64,000 nucleotides of DNA from Amaurobius ferox (taxonomy: Eukaryota; Arthropoda; Arachnida; Araneae; Amaurobiidae), in assembly GCA_951213105.1 (NCBI GenBank), contig OX578145.1, positions 13,026,707 to 13,090,706 of the forward strand, written 5' to 3'. Both the position numbers and the translations under genes were made by a program. The notes below the pieces were generated by a model, which made no database searches, was not told where the DNA came from, and was given only the letters and a program-made list of their open reading frames with translations. Shown in pieces: positions 1 through 10,849 of this stretch. Position 1 is the first letter of the stretch, and the number at the start of each line of letters is the position of its first letter.

Positions 1-226
1 AGATGTTTAAACCAGGCAATTTATATTTCAATGCCGTCATTTGAATGAAGTTCATTTTTTTCGTTGAAGGTTTAAGTTTTCAAATATAATAAATTAATGC
101 AGTATTGTGATAAGTTTCAAAATATTACCGAGGAATGTATTGCATTTTAGACTTGTTTAAATAAAATTGCATTGAAGTTGGAAAGTGTTTCATAATCAAT
201 GCTTTAAGCATGATTGATCTTTCTTG
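1..226 (+). mobile_element. Family E element, 3' end fragment
   Basis: Matches the last 226 bases of the complete family-E element at 16729-17995 almost base for base, including the subterminal GTTGGAAAGTGTTT and the terminal stem-loop around GCTTTAAGC. The element begins before the window, so only its 3' end is seen. No coding capacity. Confidence 0.85.
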
Positions 227-756
227 TTTTAATGATCTCCTTGCATTAAAAATAAAAATTTTCTGATTGACCAAATTTTTCTAAGGGTTCGTATAAAAAT
301 TTAAAAAGTGCAACTTTTTGAAAATGAATGGGAGGACTATTTCATTAACGTAGTCTTATTTCCTACCCTACTTTCAACATTTTTGCAATTTAGATTGTCC
401 ACTTATCTCCAAAAGGTAAAGCATTAAAGCGCGTTTCAATCTTTTTGGGACACCCTGTATGGTTCATATTGGAAAACGAAAACTGACATTGTAGACTATC
501 CAAATTAACCTCAAGACAGTAGCCGGCCTGCTACGATTATCAGCACTACCCTATTTCCAGGTTATTGGGTACACGTATAGCTATGAGAGATTACGAATTA
601 CCACTAGGATGCAGGCAAATTACCACTAGAGATATAGAACGAATTACCATTAGAGGGAGAATTCTCAAAATTCGGCCCGTTAGTTTCTGTCCGGAGATCA
701 ATACTACAAATGAACAGAGATTCAGTCTTCTGGGTCACAGGTATGGAGAGTTTTAA
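227..756. other. No gene seen; one transposon-end motif and a short tandem
   Basis: AT-rich. The motif GGGACACCCTGTATGG near 449-464 is a typical arthropod DNA-transposon terminus and equals the end of the foldback element at 30198-30869, but no partner end is visible. At 595-659 three loose copies of a roughly 23-base unit (AATTACCACTAGAG-like) create a short open frame that I regard as non-coding. Confidence 0.5.
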
Positions 757-2010
757 ATAAAATTTGAAATAATAATTACACTCATGATATATGGAAAGTT
801 CATGTGACTCATTTCAAAATAAAAAAATATGGCATCCATTTGTTCCGCTTCGTAAAGATCCTGATGTTTAAAAATCGTTTAAATTTATATTTAGTGTTGC
901 ATCTGTCATAAAACAGCTTTATTACTTTCCTTATATACAATAATGTATAAGGAAAGTATTGTGACGGGGTCGAAAATTCGAATTCGAATTATCGACGGGA
1001 GAGCACGTTTCAAGTATCCTTGATCACGAATCGAACATTTTTGAAGTGATGTCTGTCTGTCTCTGTGTGTGTGTGTGTCAGTGAGTTTGTGGAGACGATA
1101 ACTGACTAACGAACGGATCGATTCGAACGAAATTTGGTACAAAAATTACAATCCGTAAACACTGGAAGATTATTGTTTTTATACGTAATCGAATGTTCAG
1201 AACCCCCCTAAATTTTCGAGTGCAATTTTGAAAAAATCGTCAAAAAATCAAAACTTCTAATAAAGTTACGCAAATAGACATTTCTTATGTAACTTTTCAT
1301 TAGAAAAAGATTGACATAAATGTTAGAACGCTAACATGAACCGTTCTCGAGATATTGCACATTTAAAAAAAAATTATCAAAAAGTCATATAAAATATAAA
1401 AAAATATTTCCTATTGAGAAACATGTTCACTTTTCTTATGTAATATATCATGCGATAAATTTGGTGGCAGCATTATCGTGGATCTAGCTCGTTCCATTCA
1501 TGAAAAAAGTTATTTTGAGTAATACTTTTGTATTTGAACGCCAATAGTCATTTATCTGCTGTAAGAATAACTTATTTCTCCGTCCATAACGCTTGCGAAG
1601 ATTTTGGCTATGAATTTGGTGGAATGTCGCCAACTTGGCGACTTTTTTAAATGTTGCTAAATTAACAAAAAACTCGTCAAATGGATAAAAATGACGCTCA
1701 ATCAATGAAAATGACGACTCATTGACGAAAATTCAATACCTTGGAAACAATATAAATATCTACTATAAAAATAATCTATTGCTTTTTAATGTAAAAGTAG
1801 TAAATTCATTGCATTATATAAGGAAAGTCATGTGCTGCTCACATAAAATTTTTTTACGTATTATCTGTTTATCTAAATTCTGAGCTAACGCAATTACAAT
1901 ATTTTTTATTTTAAATGATGAAATATTCATTAATTTTTCATATAGAGGTAGACGATTTATATTACAATGGTGTTATTTGAATAAAATTCATTTAGTGAAA
2001 CTAGCATGGA
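757..2010 (+). mobile_element. Diverged family E copy split by a family A element
   Basis: 757-922 aligns with the interior of family E near 17092-17260 (ATATGGCAT and CCGTCCTAAAAC-like stretches). After the family-A insertion, 1856-2010 resumes with sequence like 17270-17500 (AATTCTG, ACGCAATTACAAT, TTTCATATAGAG). The interruption by A at 923-1855 gives the order: E first, A later. Confidence 0.55.
923..1855 (+). mobile_element. Family A element, single copy
   Basis: Opens with a hairpin (TACTTTCCTTATATAC pairing with GTATAAGGAAAGTA), then GTGACGGGGTCGAAAATTCG, a short GT tract and the phrase GAACGAAATTTGGTAC. It ends with ATATAAGGAAAGTCATGTG followed by a T run. Six more copies lie at 44-47 kb and 52-55 kb. 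The tail repeats part of the head in inverse orientation. No protein is recognised; the roughly 80-aa frame on the opposite strand is a by-product of the repeat. Confidence 0.85.
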
Positions 2011-2340
2011 ATTAAAAAGAAGGAGATAAAACTCCTATGGAAGAAATACTTAATGCATAATGTTTTGAGAATTATATGTAGGTGTCGCTAGTGCTAGTAA
2101 AGTGGCTGCTATTGCTAATTGACAGAACAGAAAGGCGTAGTATTTAGTATATGTATTTTTGATTAGTTTTAAGTTAAGAGTTAACTAATTATGAGGGTAA
2201 TTAACCAGTATTTTTTCATAGTAGTAGGATGGAGTACAGAATCTATGGAGATAAAAATAAATTGAAAGGTAAAATAATTTTGAATGAGCAGGAATATTCT
2301 AATAAAAGACTACTAAAGTTAAGAAAATAATGAAAATCCA

Positions 2341-3114
2341 GTTCATATACCCGTCCTTCGTACGGAATATATGATATAAAGGAAATGAAAAATTTTATAG
2401 TATTGATTTGATATTATTACTCAAAATATTTTATTAAATATTCGATTTAAATCTGCAAAAAGTCATAAGAATATCTGTTCTCGCTATATAAAATTATCTT
2501 TATGAGCAGATCTGAAGAATTAAGCATCCTGGTCCCGTTTGTAAACAAATTTATAGAAAATATGAAATTAGATCAATATATGCTGAAACGAAACCACCAA
2601 AATGGTATTAAAATATATACCTGTACCTGTATTAAAATATATACCTTTCACTCTGTATCAACAACCGGCTAAACACAATATATGAGTTTGAAGAATCTTT
2701 GCAAAAATAAAAGAGATGATGTAAGAAATTGAAAATACCAATAATTTCCCCTTAATATTTAAACCCGAAGGCCGTAATACAGTCAAATATAATACCGTCA
2801 AAAATGCAATTCAGATAAAATTTACACATATATACATTTTTTTTAATATTTAAATCGGAAAAGATTCAATAAAAACTGCTGTATAAATAAATAAATTTAA
2901 TTCAGTTGCTTAGCAATATAATATATTTTTCTTCAAATAAATTGGCGATAAAAATACAGTCTGCATAATGATATTTCTATGAAAGGTTCGTTTTTCATTA
3001 ATATCTAGGTAACCCTTGGTCGTAGAAACATGAAACACAGACTCACTTTCAGGGGGGACTATTTCACGAATATTCACAAAATTTCACGAAATTCGGTGCA
3101 GCCGTTCTCACGTG

Positions 3115-3161
<47 letters not shown>

Positions 3162-3187
3162 GGATCTCCAATTTTATTTATATAGAT
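2341..3187 (+). mobile_element. Family D element, shortened copy
   Basis: Head CCGTCCTTCGTACGG and tail CAATTTTATTTATATAGA match the family-D units at 12358-14588 and 55422-60315. The usual (ACAG)n tract before the tail is replaced by a CA then GA tract at 3118-3161. Just before it, the stretch GCAGCCGTTCTCACGTGAT is the family-wide phrase. No coding region. Confidence 0.75.
3118..3161. repeat. (CA)n(GA)n microsatellite
   Basis: Uninterrupted dinucleotide run switching from CA to GA, lying inside the tail of a family-D element. Confidence 0.95.
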
Positions 3188-3967
3188 ATGCGTCGATTTC
3201 GTTTTGAAAGAAATTTTACAATAACTTGTGACTCTAAAAACTTAAACTAAATATTATCACAAAATAATATATTTGAAGTTATTATAGTGAATTTGAATAC
3301 ATTTAAACAACTTTTTCACAAATTCAAAATCTCGATAGCAGTTATGAAAATCTTGAAGAGTTATCCTTTAAAATATTGCTCTTCCAAAGAGACGTGTACA
3401 AAATGTAGGGCCCTGCTTCTCCAATAAAACTGCAATTAAGGAAGAATGTTGCAATCGCATCCAAGGGACTCATCATGTAGTTCTTAGGCTCTTCTGTACT
3501 GATTCCTTATGGGAGTCTAATGACTATAGAAATCTGTAGGCGTAGGAAACATGGGAATGTTTTAGTTATCGTAAGCTTTAGACAAATTAGCATTAGAACG
3601 AAAAAAGAGTGTCCTGTACAGGGTAATTATAGATTATTTTATAAATTAATCGAGTAGAATAATACATTTTTCTAATAATGAAAGAGTCTTCTGAAGCACT
3701 GTTTGTTATGATGCATAACACATATTTGGTACTTAAGTGCAAACATGTTTCACGGCCCGGGTTAGCCCAGGAATGAAAGGGGGCGGGAGTAGCAATTACT
3801 CAATATATAAATGTGTATGGTATATGTTCTATAGCTATGCCTCCTCACAGACAGGATGGGACTGATGTGGCACCATGCGCATTTGACACGGGTTGTAAAT
3901 GTTCATAAAAGAGTTTGTAACAAATGTCAAAGTGCAAAACTACAAATCTCCAGAAATGTATAGCCCC
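3188..3967. other. No gene seen
   Basis: AT-rich to about 3700, then GC-richer toward the LTR-like block. No open frame, repeat or RNA gene could be supported. Confidence 0.5.
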
Positions 3968-5192
3968 TGTCAGATGTGGCTCACATCGCGGCCCGGTCCG
4001 GGACCTCCCGGCTGTGGGAACCCCTCTGGTCGTAATTTTTGATTGGGACGCATAAGAAATGAGCGTCACTTCGAAAGTCAATAAAATGAGTCGAAATTGA
4101 ACCGCCCTTTCTCTCGCACATCGTGAAACATCGAATGCACAGACGAGGTGACTTCCACCCTCATTTTGTTCCCCCTTTTCAAAAATCTGAAGGGATTTTT
4201 TTTTAAATGTAAAAATTAGACGCAATTCTGATCTCGTGAGGAAAGGTCTCCAAGTGTGGCTGAGGACTTGTTTTGGAAGCCGGTGCAAAATATCACGACG
4301 CCTTTTTAGGCACGGTATTCATCGCCACTTTTTCGAACGGCAGTCCCATGCCAATAGTACGGAACTAGCGCCTTTTATATCTGACTACGAGCACCTATAC
4401 TCTAGGGTAGCGCATAACCAAACTCAACTATTCCGCAATTTAAGTTTATGGCCGCTCTTAGCAAAATCGACTAGGACGGAGTCAGACCGAGTATTGCTTT
4501 CTTCGGACGGTTGCTATCGTTAAGGCAGCGAGGAAGTCGGCACTTGTGCTACGTAGTACCTTACAGCCGGTATATAGACGGCGTAGAGTGGGCTACCCTT
4601 TGGGCCCTCTGACTACATTTAAGCCGTGACAACTGTGTGGACTGCAAAAACGGGATCGACCGTTCAGCGCACATCTCCCTTCACAGATCGGTGAGCCAAA
4701 CCGGCAATTGGGAGGAGGAGATTGATGCGAACTCTGTCGAGGAATCCTGGAAACAAACCGTACATCCGTACGAACTGCGTTTTTTATTGAATAATAGAGA
4801 TCTCTTCATCAGGATCTGTGACAGATAAAATGTTGGATGACTAGGCATCTCATCTGGGAGGAGGTATTGTAAATATTGAGTTCAATTGTATTATCATGTG
4901 TTATTTGTGTATAAATATAATCCAAATGTTAGTATTAATTTAAGCTGTGGAAATTTTCAGCACTGCACTGCTTGAATTTAAAAATAATGAGCAATTAAGT
5001 GCAATAGATTAGTTGGCCCGTACACCTCGAAGACAAGCTGGGTAGATTTGAGTATAATGCAACTGTGTATTTTATTATTATTATTGTCAAATTTGAATAT
5101 TTCATGTGTTAGCGGTCACAAAAATCGACTGTTTATTTTAGTGTAACGCAATGTATCTTGATCCTTTCGAATCCGACTATACATTCTTGGTT
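3968..5192 (+). mobile_element. Possible LTR of a retrotransposon
   Basis: A GC-richer island unlike its neighbours. It can be bounded by TGTCAGATGTGG at the left and CGACTATACA at the right, i.e. TG...CA ends. It holds a TATA-like GGTATATAGACGG near 4569 and another TATA-like stretch near 4907. It is followed by TTGGTTCAACTGGGGGGC, which looks like the primer-binding region that follows many Gypsy-type LTRs. No second LTR and no gag or pol follow; microsatellite DNA starts at 5354. The open frames at 3845-4288, 4236-4523 and 4637-4828 have no recognisable domain and fit GC-driven chance. An unrelated unique sequence remains possible. Confidence 0.35.
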
Positions 5193-5353
5193 CAACTGGG
5201 GGGCACTATGGGTAAGTAGTAGTGTATGTATGTAAATTTCACCTCACCACACTATTTCATTTTTGACGTATGTCATCAATAGCAACACACATTTTAATTA
5301 TCTCCCTTTTTTCAAAAGGCAGAAGTAGGGTCCTTACTGGTCCTTACATGTAC

Positions 5354-5490
5354 AAACACACACACACGCGAGCGCGCGCGCGCACACACATACACACACA
5401 CATACACACACACATACGCACATACATACATACATGCATACATACATACATACATACATACATACATACATACATACATACATACATACT
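5354..5490. repeat. Compound (CA)n / (CATA)n microsatellite
   Basis: Starts as CA with a short CG-alternating stretch (GCGAGCGCGCGCGC), continues as CACATA and ends as a long CATA tetranucleotide run. Open frames on both strands here (repeating IHTY, VCMY) are products of the repeat. The run abuts the 3' side of a tRNA-headed SINE and may be its amplified tail. Confidence 0.95.
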
Positions 5491-5640
5491 GCAAAGAATC
5501 TTGTTGCCGCAACCGGGAATCGAACCCTGGATCTCCGAACTGGCCAGCCAACGCTCTACCGTTGACATATTGGCACGAAATTGCAAGCTCTTATCGTTGA
5601 AGTGGACTCTGTAATACATACACATACATACAAGTATATA
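5491..5640 (-). mobile_element. tRNA-derived SINE head, family 2
   Basis: Read on the minus strand, 5515-5527 is GGGTTCGATTCCC, a perfect pol III B box. 5553-5567 is GTCAACGGTAGAGCG, a good A box, at tRNA-like spacing. The head then runs into GGCAACAAGATTCTTTGC and directly into the tetranucleotide repeat. This head differs from the SINE at 6222, so it is a second SINE family. Cloverleaf pairing is poor, so I do not call a functional tRNA gene. Confidence 0.65.
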
Positions 5641-6005
5641 CTTGTACATACATACACACAAATACATGCTCACATATATACAAATGTCTATCCTTCCAAA
5701 CGTGTTCAAAATATGTTCAAAATATGTTTCTAGACGTACTCTTCCATAAAAACTATTGGGAAAACGATACATTCGTTATACAACAGAGTGCGAAAAAAAA
5801 AGCAGTTGAAAATGTTTAAATTTTACATTACACGGAATTCTAGTTCTCGCTATAACTGGGGGAAGAAACTTCTAAGGTTTTCCTCTGTGTCATTTGTGGA
5901 ACGAAAATTTTTCTGGCGCAAGTAAATTTACCCATACGATCTGCACCGATCCAGCAATATACCTTCCTCCTTCTGTGCTCATGCTTCGTCAGAATAGACC
6001 AGACA
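5641..6005. other. No gene seen
   Basis: Residual CATA-type repeat to about 5685, then unique AT-rich sequence. The open frame reaching into it from the microsatellite is not credible as a gene. Confidence 0.5.
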
Positions 6006-6130
6006 TTTACTGCGCTTCGTAAAGCGAGTTACTGGTTGGAGAGCGTTTACTGCGATTCGCAAAGCGAGATACGAGGGGTTGGAGAGTATTTACTGCGATT
6101 CGCAATGCGAGTTACGGAGGTTAGAGAGCG
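6006..6130 (+). repeat. Three tandem ~42-bp units with internal palindrome
   Basis: Units at 6006-6045, 6046-6088 and 6089-6130 share TTTACTGCG(A)TTCGCAAAGCGAG and GGTTGGAGAGCG. Each contains a CGATTCGCAAAGCGAG imperfect palindrome. A decayed relative (GAATAGCGAAGGGAG, GTTGGAGAG) lies at 9527-9575, beyond the right inverted repeat of the neighbouring element, suggesting this may once have been part of a subterminal repeat block. Confidence 0.8.
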
Positions 6131-6221
6131 TACCGAGCAGGGGACAGAGCCCTTCAGTATTTAATGTCAAATACAAAATATTTGAGCTGCGAGTTCAAGC
6201 CCTGGGCAGACAAACAATAGC

Positions 6222-6517
6222 AGGGAGTGACAGCCCAGTGGTTAGCGCTCTGGGATTGCATTTGGACGACCCGAGTTCGATTCCCGCCTCTGCCCAAACT
6301 GTCGCTGTATTTATGCGGAGCACGATCACGTTAAACATGTGGGTCTGTAAGTCCTTTCGAGAGGTTAGTGGTAGGGGAAGGAGGGTGCGGTTTATGGGGA
6401 TGCCTCCCCCACTGTGTTCCGGTCTAAATTGGGAGGTACTTCTCGGTCGTCCAAATAGATACTTTACACTTTCGGGTAGGTCGGACAGTCTGGGTCGAAG
6501 AAGAAGACTAACCACGA
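6222..6517 (+). mobile_element. tRNA-derived SINE, family 1, near full length
   Basis: Pol III A box GACAGCCCAGTGG at 6229-6241 and B box GAGTTCGATTCC at 6273-6284 give a tRNA-like head. The body is conserved in the copies at 22275-22561, 23515-23801 and 34249-34528 (ACATGTGGGTC, GGGGAAGGAGGGT, GGTCTAAATTGGG). The end is GGTCGAAGAAGAAGAC. The end motif recurs at 6570-6592, so a partial tail duplication extends to about 6620. Protein-like frames across it are artefacts. Confidence 0.85.
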
Positions 6518-6941
6518 ACTTCTGCAGGCCAACGATTTTTGGCAACGGGTCGGGCAACGATTTTTGAGGGTCTGGGTCGAAGAAGAAGACTGACCATGAA
6601 TTTTTGGGAAGACCACGAATTTTGCAGGCAGGTATCTACATAGCTGAATTTTTGCAGGACGGAGCTCGATTTCCTAACTTTGATGTAGTTTACAACTTAC
6701 AAGTTATTCTACTTTATATGCACTTCTGAAGTGAAAAATATTCTTCCCTATCAGATCGTCCCTCGTGTTTCGCTGTCTCGTACATTAAAAACTATAATGT
6801 GCAAAAGCATGAAATTGGGTACATTTGCTGAGAAGTAACAGGAAAACACGGTGAATTAAACTGTTTTTCGATTTAAATTTTTGTTTAGCTTGAAATAGCT
6901 CGTGAAGCGAGTTTTGCAAGTGCTAGCGAGTAGAACGTGAA

Positions 6942-7262
6942 GTAGTGGTGATTGAAAAAAACTTTTTTTTGAATTTTGACAACAGGTAGTGCAGAAAAGT
7001 TGCCTTTATAGACACAACGAACATAGTATTTAAAATTTTGGAAAAATCGGTTAATATTTTTAGGCTCCGGAACGCGCCTAAAGTTGCCAAAATAATCGTA
7101 GTAACAAGTAATTTCATCAACACTGCCATGAATTTTTTTACGAACTTTGATAATAGGTAGCGTGGAAATAGTTCTTTTTGAATCATATTAAGAGTATCTT
7201 TCTAATTTATTAAGATCCGATTATGTTTTCAGGTTCCGGAACGCATTTAAAGTTTAGTAAAA
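6942..7262 (+). repeat. Left long terminal inverted repeat
   Basis: Inverted partner of 9205-9513. Holds two copies of the phrase TTCCGGAACGC or CTCCGGAACGC about 165 bases apart. Short reverse-strand open frames here are not credible genes. Confidence 0.8.
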
Positions 7263-7525
7263 TATATTGTTTGTTAAATAAAACTAAATGAGCAGATAAT
7301 GCATTTGCAAATGCATAATAAATTTTTTTTTTATTATGCCTTCTTAAAACCAAATTTATCTCCTCATCCTCTATAAATATCAAATACGGCTTATAGGAAA
7401 TAATTGCTCACTTTAGCAATAAATCGAAATCAGTCTGTTCGATTTTTGGCCGCGAAAAGGGACCCTCATTCTCTTTCCCCTTACGTTAACGTAGCAAGGC
7501 AAAAACTTTGACTGCGGGGACGATG

Positions 7526-9215
7526 GACATTTTTTCGTGTTCTGAAGAATCAGACCTTGAGTCGACAGAGCCTGCAACAAGGCCTACTCGGGATCAGGAT
7601 AGTAACTGGGAGCCAGTTCCATCAACTTCTGCATCTGTAGGCACAGTGACACAAATAGGAGTCCAACTTACAGCTGTGTCCATAACATCTGATCGATTTC
7701 GAGTTCGATTTGGATCGGATGGAGCTACTACAGAACTGGCGACCGCCACCTTGGAAGATTTGGTCGTAATTGTGCAAGGTAATACCTTGAAAGTAATTGA
7801 CCGCAACAAAATTCGTCAAGAGAGAAATAGGCATCGGGAAAATCTGTAAGCTATTTCCTTCGGGTCTTCGTGGGCTCTACTTCGACGGACCCAAGGACCA
7901 AACCAATACTTTAGTCAAACTGGTTAAAAAAAGCGCCTTGTCAAAATTAACGAGTAGCACATTTCATTGGTGCAACAACCCGAGAACAAATACCTAGGAC
8001 ACGTCACTTCAGAATCTGGATCATCAATGAACATTTCCTTCCAGCATCACAGGTTTTTTGGAAGAAAACTCAATTGACATCTAACAGCTGGTTGCCATTG
8101 GTTGTGATAGCACTGCCATTAACACAGGATGGAAAGGCGCTGCTTTAAGAAAGTTGGAAGAGACCGTTGGCAAAACATTACAGTGGTTTGTGTGCATGCT
8201 GCATACATGAACTTCCTCTGAGGTATTTGCTGCAGTATATCGAAGGACAAACGAAGGGGCCGTATAAGTATTCTGGCCTAATCGGTAAAAAACTTTAAGA
8301 CTGCAACAAACTTCCTGTGGTTCCTTTCAAGCTCATTCCAACTGAACTCTTCGATCTCAACGAACTGGATGCAAGCGATATGAGCACTGACCAAAAGTAC
8401 CTGCTCGAAATATTTCGAGCAATACAGGTTGGCCGCTGCCTTGAAGATTTGGCTGCAAGAGACCCCGGAAATGGTTAACTTCTGTGCAAGATGGTTAACT
8501 GTTGTTTCAGAGTCCTTCGGGTGTACTTTGGAACAGAATATCCTAAGTCCGAAGTTGAACTATTGACGGGGTATATAATGGAAGTCTACATACCCGTATG
8601 GTTCTCCATAAAGGCCAAGTCTTCGTGCAAAGACGGAGCTAGACATGTTTGGAAGATGGTGCAGTTGTCTAGATATTTGCCAACCCAGTACAAGGGAATA
8701 TTTGATCGGGTCATTGCCCGAAATGCATATTTCGCACATCTCGAGAACATCCTACTCTCTATGATCACGGACGAACGAAGTAATATCCGAAAACTCGGTA
8801 TTTTACGAATTCTTAAGTCGCACCAAGTTAAGAGTGAAACTATGCGGTATTTTGAAATTCCAAAATTGAACATAAATGCAACCGATTACGTTGACCTCAT
8901 CATGTGGTAGAATGTCATTGTCACAGAGCCTCCAATCCTCTCCCACATCAGCGATTAGTAATTCCAACAACTCCTACAGGGCAACAGCGACGACGTCCCC
9001 GAAGTTTTGGACATCTCAAATTATCCTTGCTATACCCAGAGTATCGAGCGATGTGTTAAGATGATCACCGAAGCTTCCCAATCAGTCTGCAGGTATGCAA
9101 GTAGAGATTTGATCGAAAGTGCAGTCACGAAAACGTATGTCCACTTTCAAATCAAAGGCAGATTACAACCGAGCTACATAGATTTTTTATGGGTTTTTCC
9201 TGAATTTTGAACTCG
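7526..9215 (+). pseudogene. Decayed orphan multicopy arthropod gene, transposon-like
   Basis: The reading frame opens MDIFSCSEESDLES, stays open to a stop at 7847, then continues in other frames. Recognisable phrases in order are VIDRNKIRQERNRHR, GLYFDGPKDQTNTLVK, YLGHVTSESG, GPYKYSGLIGKK, PTELFDLNELDASDMSTDQK, ARHVWKMVQLSRYLP, RNAYFAHLENILLSM, LNINATDYVDLIMW and CYTQSIERCVKM with TEASQSVC. Stops at 8296 and 8908 and several frameshifts show it is dead. From memory, this belongs to a large family of 'uncharacterized' arthropod proteins with a conserved GCDG, a CxxHxNELPLRHL and a C-terminal ERCVK..TEAS..V block. An RNase H-like, hAT-like fold is plausible but not shown here. Lying between long inverted repeats suggests it is, or was, a transposase or transposon cargo. 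Acidic serine-rich N-terminus; no signal peptide. Confidence 0.65.
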
Positions 9216-9513
9216 TTCCGGAACCTGAAAACGTAATCGGATCGTAAAAATTTAAAAATGTACTATTAATATGATTAAAAAAGCAGTATTTTCACGCTAC
9301 CTGTAACCGAAGTTGGTATTAAAAATTTTATGGCAATGTTGATGAAATTACTTGTCTTTACGATTATTTTGGCAACTTTAGGCGTGTTCCGGAATCTGAA
9401 AATATTAACCCATTTTCCCAAAATTGTAAATATGTTCGTTGTGTCAATAAAGGTAACTTTTCCGCGCTACCCGTTGTCAAAATTCGAAAAGAAAGTTTTT
9501 TTCGATCACCCCT
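9205..9513 (+). repeat. Right long terminal inverted repeat
   Basis: Inverted partner of 6942-7262; the inner border is near GTTCCGGAACCTGAAAACG at 9214 and the outer border near GATCACCCCTA at 9504-9514. The open frame at 9330-9515 mirrors the reverse frame in the left arm and is repeat-derived. Confidence 0.8.
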
Positions 9514-10282
9514 AATGCTAAGCCTCTCGAATAGCGAAGGGAGTTACGGCAGTTGGAGAGTCTTAGCGAGCAGAGGGCGGAGTTCCTAGTTTCTAAAAAA
9601 TATAGCACAGAATAACCTATACTAATAACACCATATAAATTCCTAAAACACTACATTTAATTAAAAATTGAGCGAAACAAAAAATGTTTACTGATGGCAA
9701 AATGTAAATTTCTTAGAATGTAGTTCAAAGTTTCCTCACATTTTGACTGTTTTTTTTTGAGTCAACAATTTTTTCTAATATGAAAAAATAAGTGTTTTTT
9801 ATTTAAATTACATAAATACATTACGTATTATTGATTATCTATGTTGAGAAAGGAAATATTTAGAATTCAACAATGGAAAAAAAGTGATTGATGGATTCAT
9901 TGCATTTTATGTTCCTTGCATTTTTTTTTATAAAAGAAAAGCAAGTGAAAACTAGAAAATATCATTTGTTTCGAAAGATTTATGAATATCATTCTCTTAC
10001 AGACGATGAGTTTCAAAATGTGTATCTTTTCAAAAATTTGTTTTGCCATTAAATTGTGATTATATACAAAATGAAAAATATATTGTGAAACAATTTCTTT
10101 GTGAATATGTTTTGTATGCGATTGATTCATGTTCCGGGCTTGATTTCTGCGAGGCTAGCTCGTTTCATCAAAAACGACCGAACCGCAGCATTGGATTTAT
10201 AAAGATACCAAACAAGAAAATTACCCATACAGTTTCTTTTAGTGTATATTTAATAGTGGAAAGTTATATATTTAATCCTGAG
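9514..10282. other. No gene seen
   Basis: A decayed relative of the 6006-6130 tandem unit at 9527-9575, then unique AT-rich DNA with no supported feature. Confidence 0.5.
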
Positions 10283-10790
10283 AAATAGATGTTGGTAGGG
10301 AAATGTTAAAATTTTAATCGGAAGTAACTCTCTGTTTCTGTCTCGAGTCGGAAGTGGACATCCTTAGTAAGACTCATAACCCCACCAGAATGTGATGCAG
10401 AATTCATATCAGGTATCATTGAACTTTGTAATGAATCCCCATTCCCCCTATGGAATTTTATACTGAATCCATACCAGTCATCATCTAAGTCAATAATGAA
10501 AGTCAATATTGAAAAATAGATGTTGCAAGGAAAATAATTGAATAGCAAGTGAAGCTTTAGAACCGGATGTGGAAATTCTTAATGTGTTCCTCAAACCTCC
10601 TTTGGAATTTGATGCTTAATCCCTATCAGTCATCTCGTCTAAGCTCTATCTATAGTTAGTTCCCAGAAATAGATGTTTAAAGGAAATGTTTTAACTGGAA
10701 GTGGAAATCATTGGTGAATTCCTCTACCTCTTTTGGAATTCGATAATAGTTAGATTCGTGATAGTCATAATCTAAGATCTGAAAAATATT
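10283..10790 (+). repeat. Degenerate tandem repeat, about three units
   Basis: Starts near 10283, 10515 and 10662 each carry GAAATAGATGTT or close, then GGAAATGTT, then GGAAGTGGA(AA)T, then a TTTGGAATT stretch and CAGTCAT(CA)TCTAAG. Units vary from about 130 to 230 bases because of indels. A reverse-oriented relative lies at 24935-25175, so this is an interspersed family with internal tandem structure. Confidence 0.55.
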
Positions 10791-10849
10791 TTAAAAGAAA
10801 ATTCTCAAAAAAATTCTGGTAGATATAATAAAACAATGTTCAAATCCAT

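Larger units (their letters stand above)
6942..9513 (+). mobile_element. Long-TIR element enclosing an orphan gene remnant
   Basis: The left arm 6942-7262 and right arm 9205-9513 are inverted copies over about 310 bases, with long blocks identical in both, for example CCGGAACNCGCCTAAAGTT, TTGCCAAAATAATCGTA and GACACAACGAACATA. Between them lies the decayed orphan gene at 7526-9215. Each arm is itself a weak direct repeat of about 170 bases (6968 and 7136). No known terminal motif or clear target duplication is seen, so the superfamily is unassigned. The whole is roughly 2.57 kb and non-autonomous today. Confidence 0.7.

Noticed and set aside
4236..4828. Frames of 95 and 63 codons in the GC-rich block
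   Set aside because: No domain, no start context and no splice partners; better explained by lower stop density in GC-rich DNA.
5508..5577. Functional tRNA gene on the minus strand
   Set aside because: Good A and B boxes but poor acceptor and anticodon pairing; fits a SINE head.
5270..5772. Three overlapping frames rich in Tyr/His/Thr or Met/Tyr/Val/Cys
   Set aside because: Translations of CA and CATA microsatellites.
6229..6290. Functional tRNA gene
   Set aside because: A and B boxes are present but the arms do not pair and identical heads occur in SINE copies with target duplications.
6079..6567. 162-codon frame over the SINE
   Set aside because: Runs through the tRNA head and body of a SINE that recurs in both orientations with other frames open.
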